A stretch of 64,000 nucleotides of DNA from assembly GCF_015645445.1 (NCBI RefSeq), contig NZ_JADOGI010000001.1:62001-126000 (forward strand), in the 5' to 3' direction. This DNA is from Nonomuraea cypriaca (GTDB lineage: Bacteria > Actinomycetota > Actinomycetes > Streptosporangiales > Streptosporangiaceae). This document shows, piece by piece, positions 16,121 to 25,117 of the stretch (positions within the stretch are counted from its first letter, which is position 1; every line of letters begins with the position of its first letter). A program made the translations under genes and the position numbers. The notes beneath the pieces are model-generated. The model saw only the letters and a program-made list of their open reading frames with translations. It was not told where the DNA came from and did no database searches.

Positions 16121-17836
16121 GTGGACCAGCAGGAAGCGTTGAACGCACTGGCCGTCGTAGGGAACGGTGTAGTCGCGGATGCTCTTGAGACGGAGACGCT
16201 CGACTTCAAGGTTGTAGGAGAGTCTCAAAAGTCTACTTATAACCTGCTAGCGGATGCTCTCGTATGTTTTGCGAATGCTCGTGGCGGAACGGTCGTATTG
16301 GGCGTTGACGACAAAGCAACGAGTCGGCATGATGCGCTTCGTGGAGTGCCGGCGGATTACAGTATTGACTCGATACGCAAAGGCGTATTTGACCGCACAA
16401 GACCTCCCATAACACCGTTTGTTAATGATGTGATCATTAACGGTGTCCGGCTTATCCTGATCACCGTTCCAGAGGGTGTAATGCCGCACAGCAATGCGGC
16501 AGGGCTCTCAACGCGCCGTCTAGGGAAAGAGTGTCTTCCGTATCCGCCTGACCAGCAGCGTGAAGTGATGATCGCACGTGGTCAGGTGGATTGGTCGGCC
16601 GACTCGTCCAGCGTTGACTTTTCGAATCTCAGCGCTATCGAATTCGAAAGATTGCGCCGCATCTTGACCGCCGGCGGACGCGACAACTTGGCTGACCTAT
16701 CAAACAAGGCACTCCTGGAGTCGCTAAGATTGATTGCATCTGATGGCAGTGTAACGAATGCTGGCGTACTCCTGCTGGGAGACGAGTCGCTAATTAGTAC
16801 GGTCGTTCCCAGTTATGGCTACTCGTTCCAGTTCAGGCCGAGTTCCGGCAGTGAGGCGACCGGAAGGATACGAGGAAATCGCCCTCTAATAGCAGCCATC
16901 CCAATCTTGACAGAAGCGATAGAGGCGCGCCGCGAGATCCATCCGCTTAATTTGGCCGGTGGGGTACAACTATCACTCACAGACTACCCCAGCGAGGCTA
17001 TTAGAGAGCTTATAATAAATGCGTTCATTCATCGCTCATATGAGACCAGTGGAACGGTGGATGTTGAGCACTCGCCAGAACGTCTAGCGATCGTAAGCCC
17101 CGGTGGTCTAGTCGCGGGGGTGACGCCGGCAAATATTCTTACGTATCCATCGACTCCTCGGAACAGGCTGTTGACAGAGACAGTATCTGTTCTACAGTTG
17201 GCAGAGCGAACAGGCCAAGGAGTCGATAGAGCCTACCGTGAAATGCTGCGTATAGGCAAAGAGCCGCCGCAATTCGAAGATAAGGGTACCCTGGTTCGAG
17301 CGACGCTTGCCGGAGGGATCGGAAACGACGCATTTGCACGTTTCGTAAGCGATTTGCCGGTTAAAGCAGGAAGAGATCTAAATGTCCTTCTCGCTCTGTC
17401 GCATCTGCGTCACAATAGCAGCATAGACGCCTCCAAGCTCGCAAATATAATCCAGCGCACGCCAATAGAGGCGCAAGAAGTGCTTGCGGCAATGGCGGAT
17501 GAGTACGGCCTCCTCGAGGCCACCCGCCGAACCATTAGCAAACCGTTCCCGACATATCGACTGCGATCAGAGGCTCTTGCAGCCATGTCTCGATCGGTCA
17601 CTTATCGCCGCCGCGTGATTGACGACACCGATCAGAAGGTTATAGAGCATGTAAAGGAGTATGGATTTATCACAAATCAGACTATTCGTCGCCTGTTTGA
17701 TCTCCACGTCTACGCCGCCCGCGACCTGATCAATAGTCTTCGTGATCGGGAAATTCTGGAAAAGATTGGAGATGCGAGAGGAGGGGTCGGGGTGCGTTAT
17801 GGGCCTGGGCCCAAGTTTCCCAAGAAGAAATCGTGA
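16121..17836 (+). CDS. AlbA_2 (Schlafen-like) domain protein with C-terminal ATPase-like domain
   Basis: This is a 571-residue protein. The N-terminal AlbA_2/Schlafen-like domain (about residues 20-140) shows ETETLDFKVVG and ALVCFANARGGTVVLGVDD. A second domain at about residues 290-400 (SEAIRELIINAFIHRSY, ...SPGGLVAGVTPAN, AERTGQGVDRAYREM) matches the GHKL-like HATPase_c_4 fold that follows AlbA_2 in many bacterial proteins annotated as RecG-like or ATP-binding regulators. The C-terminus looks like winged helices. An ATG at 16046 is possible but would put the inverted repeat inside the gene, so GTG 16121 is preferred. The gene is clearly richer in A+T than its neighbours, with codons such as AAT, ATA and TTA, indicating transfer. 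Such proteins are found as transcription factors and in defence islands; no partner gene is adjacent. Confidence 0.85.
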   Translation: MDQQEALNALAVVGNGVVADALETETLDFKVVGESQKSTYNLLADALVCFANARGGTVVLGVDDKATSRHDALRGVPADYSIDSIRKGVFDRTRPPITPFVNDVIINGVRLILITVPEGVMPHSNAAGLSTRRLGKECLPYPPDQQREVMIARGQVDWSADSSSVDFSNLSAIEFERLRRILTAGGRDNLADLSNKALLESLRLIASDGSVTNAGVLLLGDESLISTVVPSYGYSFQFRPSSGSEATGRIRGNRPLIAAIPILTEAIEARREIHPLNLAGGVQLSLTDYPSEAIRELIINAFIHRSYETSGTVDVEHSPERLAIVSPGGLVAGVTPANILTYPSTPRNRLLTETVSVLQLAERTGQGVDRAYREMLRIGKEPPQFEDKGTLVRATLAGGIGNDAFARFVSDLPVKAGRDLNVLLALSHLRHNSSIDASKLANIIQRTPIEAQEVLAAMADEYGLLEATRRTISKPFPTYRLRSEALAAMSRSVTYRRRVIDDTDQKVIEHVKEYGFITNQTIRRLFDLHVYAARDLINSLRDREILEKIGDARGGVGVRYGPGPKFPKKKS

Positions 17837-17840
17837 GCCT

Positions 17841-18150
17841 CTACGCACCGCAGCCTTCGGGAAACGACCCGGCCAGGAGTTGGGTCACGTACTCCTGCGA
17901 GGGTGGCCCGCAACACGCGAACACCTCATTGATAGCGGCCTGCAGCGTGGGCAGGGCCCAGGCGCCTGGCAGTAGTTCGGGCGGAAGCGGCGGCACGCGC
18001 AAGGTGTCCACCAGTGCGCCGCCGAACAGTCGGACGTAGGCGGCCGGCGTCGCGCCGTTCGGTTCCGGGCCCGGAGTCCAAAGGGCCCGACGAAGAGCCC
18101 ACCAGCCCTGGCCGAATGCCCGCTTCTGCCGCTGGTAGGTGCGTGTGTCT
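17841..18150 (-). pseudogene. Unidentified 3' gene remnant in frame with the cyanase gene
   Basis: After the cyanase stop codon the same minus-strand frame stays open for over 100 codons, to a TAG at 17841-17843. It encodes TYQRQKRAFGQGWWALR and later AYVRLFGGALVDTLRVPPLPPELLPGAW ending in QLLAGSFPEGCGA, split here for readability. Codon third positions are GC-rich, as in real genes of this genome. No suitable start codon is present at its 5' end, so it is probably the tail of a lost gene. I do not recognise the family. Confidence 0.4.
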
Positions 18151-18185
18151 GTCCTTTGCTCGCCATGGCAGGTCCGTTCCTGGCC

Positions 18186-18629
18186 TCACCACTGGTAGGG
18201 CAGGAATTTCCCGTCCAGGGTCACCACGACCCGGTCGCCGCCCGGGTCGGGTACGCGTTTGACATCGAGGCGGAAGTTGATGGCGCTCATGATGCCGTCG
18301 CCGAACTGCTCGTGGATGAGTTCCTTGATCGTCGGGCCGTAGACCTGGAGTATCTCGTAGAACCGGTAGATCGTGGGGTCCGTTGGCACCGCCGTCTCCA
18401 GCGCACCGCGAGTGGGCTGAAGCTGCAACGCTTGCTGAACGTCCTCATCGAGATCCAGCAATGACGCCGCGGCCGCGGCCTGCTCAGCGCTCATCGGCTG
18501 CTGCCCCAGCAGCGCTGATGTCGTCCATGCCGGAGGGCGTCCGACTGCCTCGGCGAGTTGGACCCACGTGATGCCTAGCCGGGCCTTGGCCGCGCGAACG
18601 GCCTCCGCCGCCTCCTTCTTGGTCATCAT
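18186..18629 (-). CDS. cynS: Cyanate hydratase (cyanase)
   Basis: This 147-residue protein catalyses bicarbonate-dependent decomposition of cyanate to ammonia and CO2. The N-terminal helical DNA-binding-like domain is followed by the highly conserved catalytic region [18 protein letters not shown] and [15 protein letters not shown]. By comparison with the E. coli enzyme (Arg96, Glu99, Ser122, from memory) the catalytic residues are Arg89, Glu92 and Ser115, all present. The length matches the family. The start is ATG 18629 with GGGAGG upstream; a second ATG follows directly. No cynT carbonic anhydrase, transporter or CynR regulator is adjacent, so it is an orphan gene for cyanate detoxification or nitrogen supply. 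Confidence 0.95.
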   Translation of the reverse strand: MMTKKEAAEAVRAAKARLGITWVQLAEAVGRPPAWTTSALLGQQPMSAEQAAAAASLLDLDEDVQQALQLQPTRGALETAVPTDPTIYRFYEILQVYGPTIKELIHEQFGDGIMSAINFRLDVKRVPDPGGDRVVVTLDGKFLPYQW

Positions 18630-18831
18630 GGCGTTCCTCCCAGGATCGACGCCGATGTGGATAGACGCATCGCAGACACGCTACGTGCCGAAGATGCCGC
18701 CCGCGTTACATAGGTGACCTCCCAGCAGCTCCGCGGCGTCCGCCCCCGCGGTGAGCCCGACCCCGGACAGCGCGCCGACGAGTAGGGACCACCGGGAAGC
18801 GGTCAAATGTCATGGGCTCAACCGCCGGGCG

Positions 18832-19392
18832 TCACGTCGTCACCTGCATGCTGCCGTCAGGCCCCAACGTCACGCTCATCTCGCCCCGCTTGGGCGCTCC
18901 GATGCGGATGACCGCCCGCTTGCCTTCGGTGCGTACCAGGGTGAGCGAGATGCCGTTGACGTTGGCCGTGTCGTCCGGCCCCGGCTGGGTGAAGGTGGCG
19001 CCACCGGAGGCCAACGTGTAGACGATCTTGTTCTCGCGGATGCTCTTCACCTTGAGGTCGCCGAATCCGGCCTTTCGCATGGCACGGGCGTTGAAGCGGA
19101 TGACGTCACCGGTGCTGACCTCGACCTCGCACTTGGCGTCCGAGCAGGCCGCCAGGCGCCTTCCGTCCGCGGGCTTCCTTGCTGCCGGGCTCGCGCTCGA
19201 CGGGCTGGACGGCGGGGTGGACGACGGCGCGGTTGCCACAGGTGACGTGGGCGCGGTCGTGGCCGGTGACGTGGGCGCGGACGCGGCCGTCGGGTCCGGC
19301 TCGGCGGCGCCGCAGCCTGCGAGCAGCAGCATCACGGCTGGGGCGAGCACCGCCCATGCGGCGCGGCGTTCCTGGTGTCGCTCTTGGTGCAT
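18832..19392 (-). CDS. Secreted lipoprotein of unknown function
   Basis: This 186-residue protein starts at MHQERHQERRAAW; upstream codons are low-complexity. A signal peptide (AWAVLAPAVMLLLAGC) ends in the lipobox LAGC, so it should be lipid-anchored. A Ser/Thr/Pro/Ala-rich linker follows, then a compact domain of about 100 residues. That domain has paired cysteines (CSDAKCEVEVSTGDVIRF) and a beta-rich end (GISLTLVRTEGKRAVIRIG ... MSVTLGPDGSMQVTT). I recognise no enzyme motif; it looks like a small secreted beta-sandwich or ligand-binding module. It has no obvious operon partner. Confidence 0.75.
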   Translation of the reverse strand: MHQERHQERRAAWAVLAPAVMLLLAGCGAAEPDPTAASAPTSPATTAPTSPVATAPSSTPPSSPSSASPAARKPADGRRLAACSDAKCEVEVSTGDVIRFNARAMRKAGFGDLKVKSIRENKIVYTLASGGATFTQPGPDDTANVNGISLTLVRTEGKRAVIRIGAPKRGEMSVTLGPDGSMQVTT

Positions 19393-19551
19393 GGTCTCCC
19401 GCCTTCGGGCTGTCCCTGGAACTTTCGGCAAGCTAGCACCTTCCGCCCGGAACCGGCCACGGATCGCCAGATTGCTTCCACCTGCCGCTCGACGACACCA
19501 CGCAGGGGGAGCGGGGAGAACTTGTGGGCCCGCCTGCGGCGGGCCCACAAG

Positions 19552-19785
19552 TCAGCCGGCTACCTGAAGAGCATTCGCTTCCCGGTGATCCGGGCGATCG
19601 ACCCGCGTCGCGCGCTTCAGCGCGTTCGTGACCCCGGGGATCAGTACGTAGACCATGGTGAGCACGAGTACGGCGGTCAGGATGAGCGTGCGCAGCGGCA
19701 GGGCGAGCTGCGACAAACCGAAGTGTTCGAAGAGCCACAACGCGAGGGTCAGGGCCGGGTAGATCGACAGCCACATGACGGGCAC
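19552..19785 (-). CDS. Small two-helix membrane protein
   Basis: This 77-residue GTG-started frame has two hydrophobic segments (VMWLSIYPALTLALWLF and LRTLILTAVLVLTMVYVLIPG) and a basic, charged C-terminus. The pattern resembles the C-terminal membrane part of a group of antibiotic-biosynthesis-monooxygenase (ABM) domain proteins, in which an ABM domain precedes two helices. That domain is missing here, and the frame stays open a little upstream of the GTG, so the gene may be a 3' remnant. It lies between a lipoprotein gene and an NmrA-like gene on the same strand. Confidence 0.5.
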   Translation of the reverse strand: MPVMWLSIYPALTLALWLFEHFGLSQLALPLRTLILTAVLVLTMVYVLIPGVTNALKRATRVDRPDHREANALQVAG

Positions 19786-19860
19786 CTGAACCAGGCGATG
19801 GGACCGTGGCCGCCGATGGTCATGTCGGGCCTGGTCGAGCTGTGCTCCGACTTCCCGACG

Positions 19861-20715
19861 TCAGGCTCCACCAGAGGGCTCAGCATGGGCTTTCCAGACT
19901 CCGGTCGCGGCGGTCTGATGGGCATACTCCGTGAAGTCGCGGGGCGGGCGGCCGAGAATGCGCTCGACGGTGTCGGTCACGTGGGCCCTGCGGCCGTCGA
20001 AGACCTCGACCATCAGGCCGGCCAGTTGCGTCGCGTACTCGGCCGGCACACCTCGTCCGGTCAGCGACGAGACGAACTGCTCGGGCGTGACCGGCAGATA
20101 ACGAACCTCCCTGCGGGTCGCCCTCGCTATCTCGCCGACGGCATCGGCGAAGGTGAGCAGTCGTGGTCCGGTTACTTCGTAAATCCGGCCGGCATGGCCG
20201 TTCTCGGTCAGCGCCGCGACGACGACATCCGCGATGTCCTCTGCGTCGATGAACGGCTCCGCGACGTCGCCGACCGGAAGCGCGACCACACCGGCCCGGA
20301 CCAGCTCTACGAGGAACGCCTCGCTGAAGTTCTGCGTGATGAACCCCGCCCGCACGATGGTCCACTCCGCACCGGAGTCCCGCACCGCCTGTTCGCACCG
20401 CTCGGCCTCGGCAGAACCGCGGTCAGCGAGCAGGACGAGGTGCCGGACGCCGCAGGCCACCGCGAGGTCTGCGAAGGAACCCACGGTCCTAGCCGCGCCG
20501 GGGAACGCCGCATCAGGATAGAAGGCCACATAAGCAGCGTCGATGCCTCGCAGCGCGGGTTCCCATGTGGTGTCGTCCTGCCAGTCGAAAGGCGGCTCAG
20601 CACGCCGTGAGCCAACCCGTACCGGCACGTTACGCGCTACGAGCCCGGACACTACCCGGCGTCCGGTCTTGCCTGTCCCCGCGAGGACCAACGTTGTCGG
20701 TGCAGTCACTGTCAT
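19861..20715 (-). CDS. NmrA-like NAD(P)-binding oxidoreductase or sensor
   Basis: This 284-residue atypical short-chain dehydrogenase of the NmrA/SDR family has the N-terminal nucleotide-binding motif VLAGTGKTGRRVVSGLVARN with the GxxGxxG pattern, and the substrate-side region WTIVRAGFITQNFSEAF. The active-site Tyr-x-x-x-Lys of classical SDR is not apparent, so it may be a redox sensor or a quinone reductase-like enzyme. The start is the ATG of MTVTAPTT; an in-frame ATG three codons upstream is also possible. It is divergent to the AraC-family regulator gene, 82 bp apart, which probably controls it. Confidence 0.85.
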   Translation of the reverse strand: MTVTAPTTLVLAGTGKTGRRVVSGLVARNVPVRVGSRRAEPPFDWQDDTTWEPALRGIDAAYVAFYPDAAFPGAARTVGSFADLAVACGVRHLVLLADRGSAEAERCEQAVRDSGAEWTIVRAGFITQNFSEAFLVELVRAGVVALPVGDVAEPFIDAEDIADVVVAALTENGHAGRIYEVTGPRLLTFADAVGEIARATRREVRYLPVTPEQFVSSLTGRGVPAEYATQLAGLMVEVFDGRRAHVTDTVERILGRPPRDFTEYAHQTAATGVWKAHAEPSGGA

Positions 20716-20797
20716 GATCCACAATCTGCCGGAATGCCGGGCTACGGGCCATGGTCGAGGCTCGCAGGCCCATAATGGTGCGTCTTATACTGCGCCG

Positions 20798-21754
20798 ATG
20801 GACCCCTTGTCGATCCTGCTCGACAGAGCCAGGGCCAGGAGCGCGTTCGTGCTACGGTCCATCCTGAACCCACCGTGGTCGGTGCAGGTACGGGACAGGG
20901 CGCCGCTCAACGTAGTGGCCATCCTGCGAGGGACGCCCTGGGTCGTACCCAGCACTGGCGATGCGGTGCGACTGGACGCAGGCGACATCGCGGTGATGCG
21001 TGGCCCGGACGTGTTCACCTTCGCCGATGATCCCCGCACGCCGATCCAGGTGGTCGTTGAGTCCGGCCCCCGACGGACGACCGCGACGGGCGCGCAGCTG
21101 CCCGAGGTCGCGGACATGGGTGTGCGCACCTGGGTCAACGGCAGGCGAACCTGCGACGACGGCGCGGACGACTCGTCGGTGCTGCTGATCGGCAAGTGCC
21201 GGGGACCGGGCGAGATCGCCACGCGCCTGCTCAGCGCGTTGCCGCCGCTTCTGGTCATCCCCAGTGCCGCCCACGTCGAATCCGCGCTGGTGTCGCTGCT
21301 CGCCGAGGAGACCGTACGAAACGAGCCGGGCCAAGATCTCGTGCTCGAACGACTTCTCGATCTCCTGCTGGTCGCCATTCTCCGCGAATGGTTCACCAGG
21401 CCCGGTACCGATGCGCCGGCCTCGTACCGAGCCAAAGGGGATCTCGTCGTCGGGCCCGTCCTGCGACTCATACACAGCGACCCGGGCCATCCCTGGACGG
21501 TGGCCGCGCTCGCCCGGCGGGCCGGGGTGTCCCGAGCGACGTTGGCCCGCCGCTTCACCGACCTCGTCGGCATGCCACCAATGGCATACCTCACCGGGTG
21601 GCGAATCGACCTGGCCGCCGATCTCCTCATTGAGTCGGACGCCACGATTGACACCGTAGCCCGTCAGGTCGGTTATGGCAGCGCGTTCGCGCTCAGCGCC
21701 GCTTTCAAACGAGCCCGCGGGATCAGTCCACAACGCCACCGTGACCGGACATGA
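20798..21754 (+). CDS. AraC-family transcriptional regulator
   Basis: This is a 318-residue regulator. The N-terminal cupin-type ligand domain (about residues 1-180) includes LDAGDIAVMRGPDVFTFADD. The C-terminal double helix-turn-helix (about 215-315) includes WTVAALARRAGVSRATLARRF and IDTVARQVGYGSAFALSAAFKR. The start is ATG 20798; TATACT at 20786-20791 ends 6 nt before it and no ribosome binding site is present, consistent with a leaderless transcript. It is divergent to the NmrA-like gene, its likely target. The 180 bp between its end and the convergent LacI gene show nothing I can name. Confidence 0.92.
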   Translation: MDPLSILLDRARARSAFVLRSILNPPWSVQVRDRAPLNVVAILRGTPWVVPSTGDAVRLDAGDIAVMRGPDVFTFADDPRTPIQVVVESGPRRTTATGAQLPEVADMGVRTWVNGRRTCDDGADDSSVLLIGKCRGPGEIATRLLSALPPLLVIPSAAHVESALVSLLAEETVRNEPGQDLVLERLLDLLLVAILREWFTRPGTDAPASYRAKGDLVVGPVLRLIHSDPGHPWTVAALARRAGVSRATLARRFTDLVGMPPMAYLTGWRIDLAADLLIESDATIDTVARQVGYGSAFALSAAFKRARGISPQRHRDRT

Positions 21755-21935
21755 CCGCCGGTCCTGGGGCGAAATCAACATCATCGGCGCCAACCGGGTG
21801 CACGCAGTCCCTGGGGCGGCGGGCGCAGGAGGGCTGATGTCGAAGGTTGCACGAGACGGCAATGCCCAGCTCCAGGTCAACGCTCCACGGACCGACATTC
21901 CACATGACAACCCGCCCGTCCGCGACGTCCGGTGA

Positions 21936-23009
21936 CTAGAGCCGGTGTGGCGGGGCGGTGGACTGGCGGTTCACCAGCGTGAGCGGCAACAGGATGGAGC
22001 GGGCCGTTCGGCCGGGGGCCCGCAGCCGCTCCAGGAGCAGATGCGCGGCCTCGGCCCCGACCTCGTAGTGAGGAATGCGCACCGTCGTGAGCGGAGGGCG
22101 CAGCTTGTCGACGAACGGCATGTCGTTGAATCCGACGACGGAGACGTCGTCCGGACACGACAGCCCACGTTCGGCCAGGGCGTCGTAGCAACCGAGCGCG
22201 AGAAGGTCGTTGCCCGCGAGGACGGCGGTGAACTCGACCCCGTCGTCGAGGAGTTCGGTGACCGCCTGCGCGCCGGCGGTCTCGGCCCACGCGGAGCAGA
22301 GTTTCAGACGCGACGGGGAGTCCTCCAGCCCGTGGTCCTCCAGCGCCTGCCGGAAGGCACGCAGCCGGTTCACCCCGGTGGACAGGTCCTGCGGACCGGC
22401 GAGATGGACGATCTGGCGGTGCCCGAGGTCGACGAGGTGGCGCATCGCCATCGCGACGCCGCCTGCGTCGTCACCTGTCACCGAGGGGACATCGGACAGC
22501 GCGAGCCTGCGGTTCACCAGGACGGTGGGGGTGCCTTCGGCTGCCAGTCGCTCGACGACCGGATGGTGGAGACGCGCCGTCGCGAGGATGAAGCCTTCGA
22601 CATTCCGGTTCCTGAGGGACTCGATGGCGGCCGTCTCACGGACGGGGTCGTTGTCCGTGTTGATGATCGAGGCGATGTAGCCGACGCCGCCGAGCACGTC
22701 CTCGATGCCTCTGACGATCGGTGGGAACAAGGGGTTGGTGAGGTCGGGGATGATCAGGCCGATGCTTGAGGAACGCGCCGTCTTGAGGCTGCGGGCGATG
22801 GGGTTCGGCTGGTAGCCGAGTGACTCCGCGACCTGGTGCACGCGCTGTGCCGTCTCCTCGTTCACCAGGTGACGCGTTTCGGGGTTCAGCGCGCGGGAGG
22901 CGGTCGCCGCGTGGACGCCCGCCTCACTGGCCACGTCCTTGAGAGTCGGCCGCCGTGCCACGGACCCGGTGTGGACGCTGGGTTCGGTGGCGGGGGGCGG
23001 GGGAGGCAT
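21936..23009 (-). CDS. LacI-family transcriptional regulator of the 23-35 kb catabolic cluster
   Basis: This is a 357-residue repressor. The LacI helix-turn-helix is RPTLKDVASEAGVHAATASRALN with the hinge region NPIARSLKTARSSSIGLIIPDLTN, and the rest is the periplasmic-binding-protein-like effector domain ending in DVSVVGFNDMPFVDKLRPPLTTVRIP. The ATG overlaps the TGA of the upstream gene by one base, so it is co-translated with the binding-protein-like product. Four palindromes of the LacI operator class (GCAAWCGATTGC) at 23.95, 24.14, 29.56 and 30.69 kb mark its probable regulon. The effector is presumably the transported compound or an intermediate. Confidence 0.93.
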   Translation of the reverse strand: MPPPPPATEPSVHTGSVARRPTLKDVASEAGVHAATASRALNPETRHLVNEETAQRVHQVAESLGYQPNPIARSLKTARSSSIGLIIPDLTNPLFPPIVRGIEDVLGGVGYIASIINTDNDPVRETAAIESLRNRNVEGFILATARLHHPVVERLAAEGTPTVLVNRRLALSDVPSVTGDDAGGVAMAMRHLVDLGHRQIVHLAGPQDLSTGVNRLRAFRQALEDHGLEDSPSRLKLCSAWAETAGAQAVTELLDDGVEFTAVLAGNDLLALGCYDALAERGLSCPDDVSVVGFNDMPFVDKLRPPLTTVRIPHYEVGAEAAHLLLERLRAPGRTARSILLPLTLVNRQSTAPPHRL

Positions 23010-23923
23010 CACGACGCGGATCCGGGCAGGAATCGCTCGTCCAGGAGCCCGGGGTCGCGGCGCAGGGCGTCGGCGAGACCGGCCGAGCCGGCATGGTGGC
23101 GCATCCGCAGTCTCACCAGTGTGTCCAGCGCCTCCTGGTCCATACGGCCGTCGATGACGAGTCCCTCCTCGGGGTCGGTGAGCAGTTGGACGTACCGCCG
23201 GACGTCTTCGTCGCCCAGCTTCATGAGCTTCCCGGTGATCGAGGACGCGCACTCGTGGAGGTCTCCGGAGGCCAGCCGGGCCGAGGTCTCCACGATCACG
23301 CGAACGAGCGCCGCGAGCCACTCCTCCTCGTGTTCCGCCGTGGTCGCTAGGACCGTCCCGGCGTACGGGCCGAGCTCCTTGGCGCGCGAGAGCCGGTGGC
23401 AGCCGCCTTCCTCGGCGCGAAGGTCGTTGCCCGCGTTGAGTACGGTCGCCGTGCACCGTCCCTCGATCAGCGCCTCGGCGCGCCGGGGAGTCGATCCGAG
23501 CGCGATGACCTCGCAGTCGATCCCCGCCCTGACGCCGTGCCGCGCGAGCAGCTCGTAGGCGACGAAGGCGAAGCCCGAGGTGGGTACGTCGACGGCGAGG
23601 ACGCCCCCGCGCAGCGAGTCGATGTCCTTCACGGTGGGGGCGGCGAACAGGGACAACCCGAGCCCGCGATCCACAGCGGCGAGAATCCGCAGGTCGGAGG
23701 TGCGTCCGAGCGGGTTGTCCGCGACGAACCGGTAGGCCAGGACGTTGTCCGGACTGGTCATGACGGCGTCGAGTTCGCCGGCGAGCAACGCGGTGAACTG
23801 CTCGGGGGAGCTGCGTGCGGGCACCTGGGTGATCGCGAGCGCGGCATCGCCGAGTGCTCCGGTCTCCGTGGCGACACCGAGCACCACGGACGGACTGAAC
23901 GTGCCGATCCGCAACGTCCGCAT
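23009..23923 (-). CDS. Signal-less NMT1/SsuA-like solute-binding-domain protein
   Basis: This is a 304-residue protein with the fold of ABC solute-binding proteins of the nitrate/sulfonate/thiamine-precursor class. MRTLRIGTFSPSVVLGVA begins directly with the first strand, followed by SPEQFTALLAGELDAVMTSPDNVLAYR and a long alpha/beta core. It has no signal peptide or lipobox, so it should stay in the cytoplasm. GGAGGAGG precedes the ATG and fixes the start. The gene overlaps the LacI gene by one base and has an operator-like palindrome 28 bp upstream. It could be an enzyme (THI5-like), a cytosolic ligand sensor or a co-regulator; transport is done by the separate lipoprotein encoded at 26030-27142. 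Confidence 0.8.
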   Translation of the reverse strand: MRTLRIGTFSPSVVLGVATETGALGDAALAITQVPARSSPEQFTALLAGELDAVMTSPDNVLAYRFVADNPLGRTSDLRILAAVDRGLGLSLFAAPTVKDIDSLRGGVLAVDVPTSGFAFVAYELLARHGVRAGIDCEVIALGSTPRRAEALIEGRCTATVLNAGNDLRAEEGGCHRLSRAKELGPYAGTVLATTAEHEEEWLAALVRVIVETSARLASGDLHECASSITGKLMKLGDEDVRRYVQLLTDPEEGLVIDGRMDQEALDTLVRLRMRHHAGSAGLADALRRDPGLLDERFLPGSAS

Positions 23924-23950
23924 GGTGCACCTCCTCCGCGACAGGGTACA

Positions 23951-23962
23951 GCAAACGATTGT
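23951..23962. promoter_or_regulatory. LacI-type operator, site 1 (GCAAACGATTGT)
   Basis: GCAAACGATTGT differs from the palindromic sites 2 and 3 only in its last base. It is 28 bp upstream of the binding-domain gene that is co-transcribed with the LacI gene, implying autoregulation. Confidence 0.6.
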
Positions 23963-24143
23963 TATCCACCGACCGCGGCCGGCCGGCATCCCACCGTCGC
24001 CGGGCGGACGCCGCCTCCGAGGTCGGCGAACACCGGGCGGAGGTAGATCGGCTCGCACATGTCTCAGGCGCGTCGCGCGCACCGGGATGGGCGGACCCGG
24101 GTGAGAAGTCATTGACGCCGCCGTAATCATTAGGTACCGTACC

Positions 24144-24155
24144 GCAAACGATTGC
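24144..24155. promoter_or_regulatory. LacI-type operator, site 2 (GCAAACGATTGC)
   Basis: This 12-bp palindrome lies 71 bp upstream of the importer ATPase gene and is identical to site 3. The class GCAANCGNTTGC is typical for LacI-family repressors. It shares the 23924-24226 divergent gap with site 1, so one regulator could control both directions. Confidence 0.75.
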
Positions 24156-24226
24156 AGTGTGAATCGCGTCACAGTCCGCTCATGCCGGCACGGAAGCGCC
24201 GCGCACGGGCTGGGCAAGGAGCTGAA

Positions 24227-25117
24227 ATGGTGCACGTCGGGTCTCATGAAACCGATCGTCCGGCCAAAGAGCACGCGAGTACCGTCGGGTCCACACTGAT
24301 CGAGGCGGCCGAGGTCAGCGCGGGATACGACAACAAGCGTGAGCGCACCCGGCTGATCGCGCTGCGCGACATCTCACTCAAGGTGACGCAGGGCGAGTTC
24401 CTGGCCATCGTCGGCCCGTCCGGGTGCGGCAAGACCACCTTGATCAACCTGATCGCCGGATTCGTCAAACCCATCTCCGGCGTGGTCAAGGTACGAGGCG
24501 TGGAGGTCGACGGCCCAGGGGCCGACCGCGCGATGGTGTTCCAGGACTACGCCCTGCTGCCGTGGCGAACCGTCGAACGCAACGTGGAGTTCGCGATAGA
24601 GAACCGGCGTGGACATGTCCCGAAGCCCGAGCGGCGGCGCCGGATCGCGAGCGCCCTGAGCTTGGTGGGGCTGGCCGGATTCGAGAAGTCCTATCCGCAT
24701 GAGCTCTCCGGCGGCATGCGTCAGCGGGTCGGCATCGCCAGGGCTCTCGTCGGCGAGCCCGAGATCTTGCTGATGGACGAACCGTTCGGTGCCGTCGACG
24801 CCATGACGCGGGAGGCCATGCAGGCCGAGCTGGAGAGGATCATCGCTGAGACCCGGCAGACCGTCGTGTTCATCACCCACTCGATCGACGAGGCCATCAC
24901 GCTCGGCGACCGCATCGTCGTGGTGTCCAACCGCCCGGGGACGATCCGGGAGATCATCGACGTCGACCTGCCGCGTCCCCGGTTCGACGAGCGCAGTGAC
25001 TCCAAGCGATCGGCCAGGTTCGGTGAGATCCGCAGCCACCTCTGGAAGCTTCTCTCGGACGAGGCGCTCGGCGCCAAGTGGGAGTCCGTCGCACAGCGGG
25101 AGGGTGAGACCACGTGA
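24227..25117 (+). CDS. ABC transporter ATP-binding protein (TauB/SsuB type)
   Basis: This is a 296-residue importer ATPase of the nitrate/sulfonate/taurine class. Walker A is [17 protein letters not shown], the Q-loop region [16 protein letters not shown] is typical of TauB/SsuB, the signature is [15 protein letters not shown], and Walker B is [17 protein letters not shown]. The start is the ATG of MVHVGSHE, preceded by AAGGAG at 5-nt spacing; upstream in-frame codons overlap the operator region. Its stop overlaps the start of the permease gene as GTGA. It is the first gene of the uptake operon under operator site 2. Confidence 0.93.
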   Translation: MVHVGSHETDRPAKEHASTVGSTLIEAAEVSAGYDNKRERTRLIALRDISLKVTQGEFLAIVGPSGCGKTTLINLIAGFVKPISGVVKVRGVEVDGPGADRAMVFQDYALLPWRTVERNVEFAIENRRGHVPKPERRRRIASALSLVGLAGFEKSYPHELSGGMRQRVGIARALVGEPEILLMDEPFGAVDAMTREAMQAELERIIAETRQTVVFITHSIDEAITLGDRIVVVSNRPGTIREIIDVDLPRPRFDERSDSKRSARFGEIRSHLWKLLSDEALGAKWESVAQREGETT

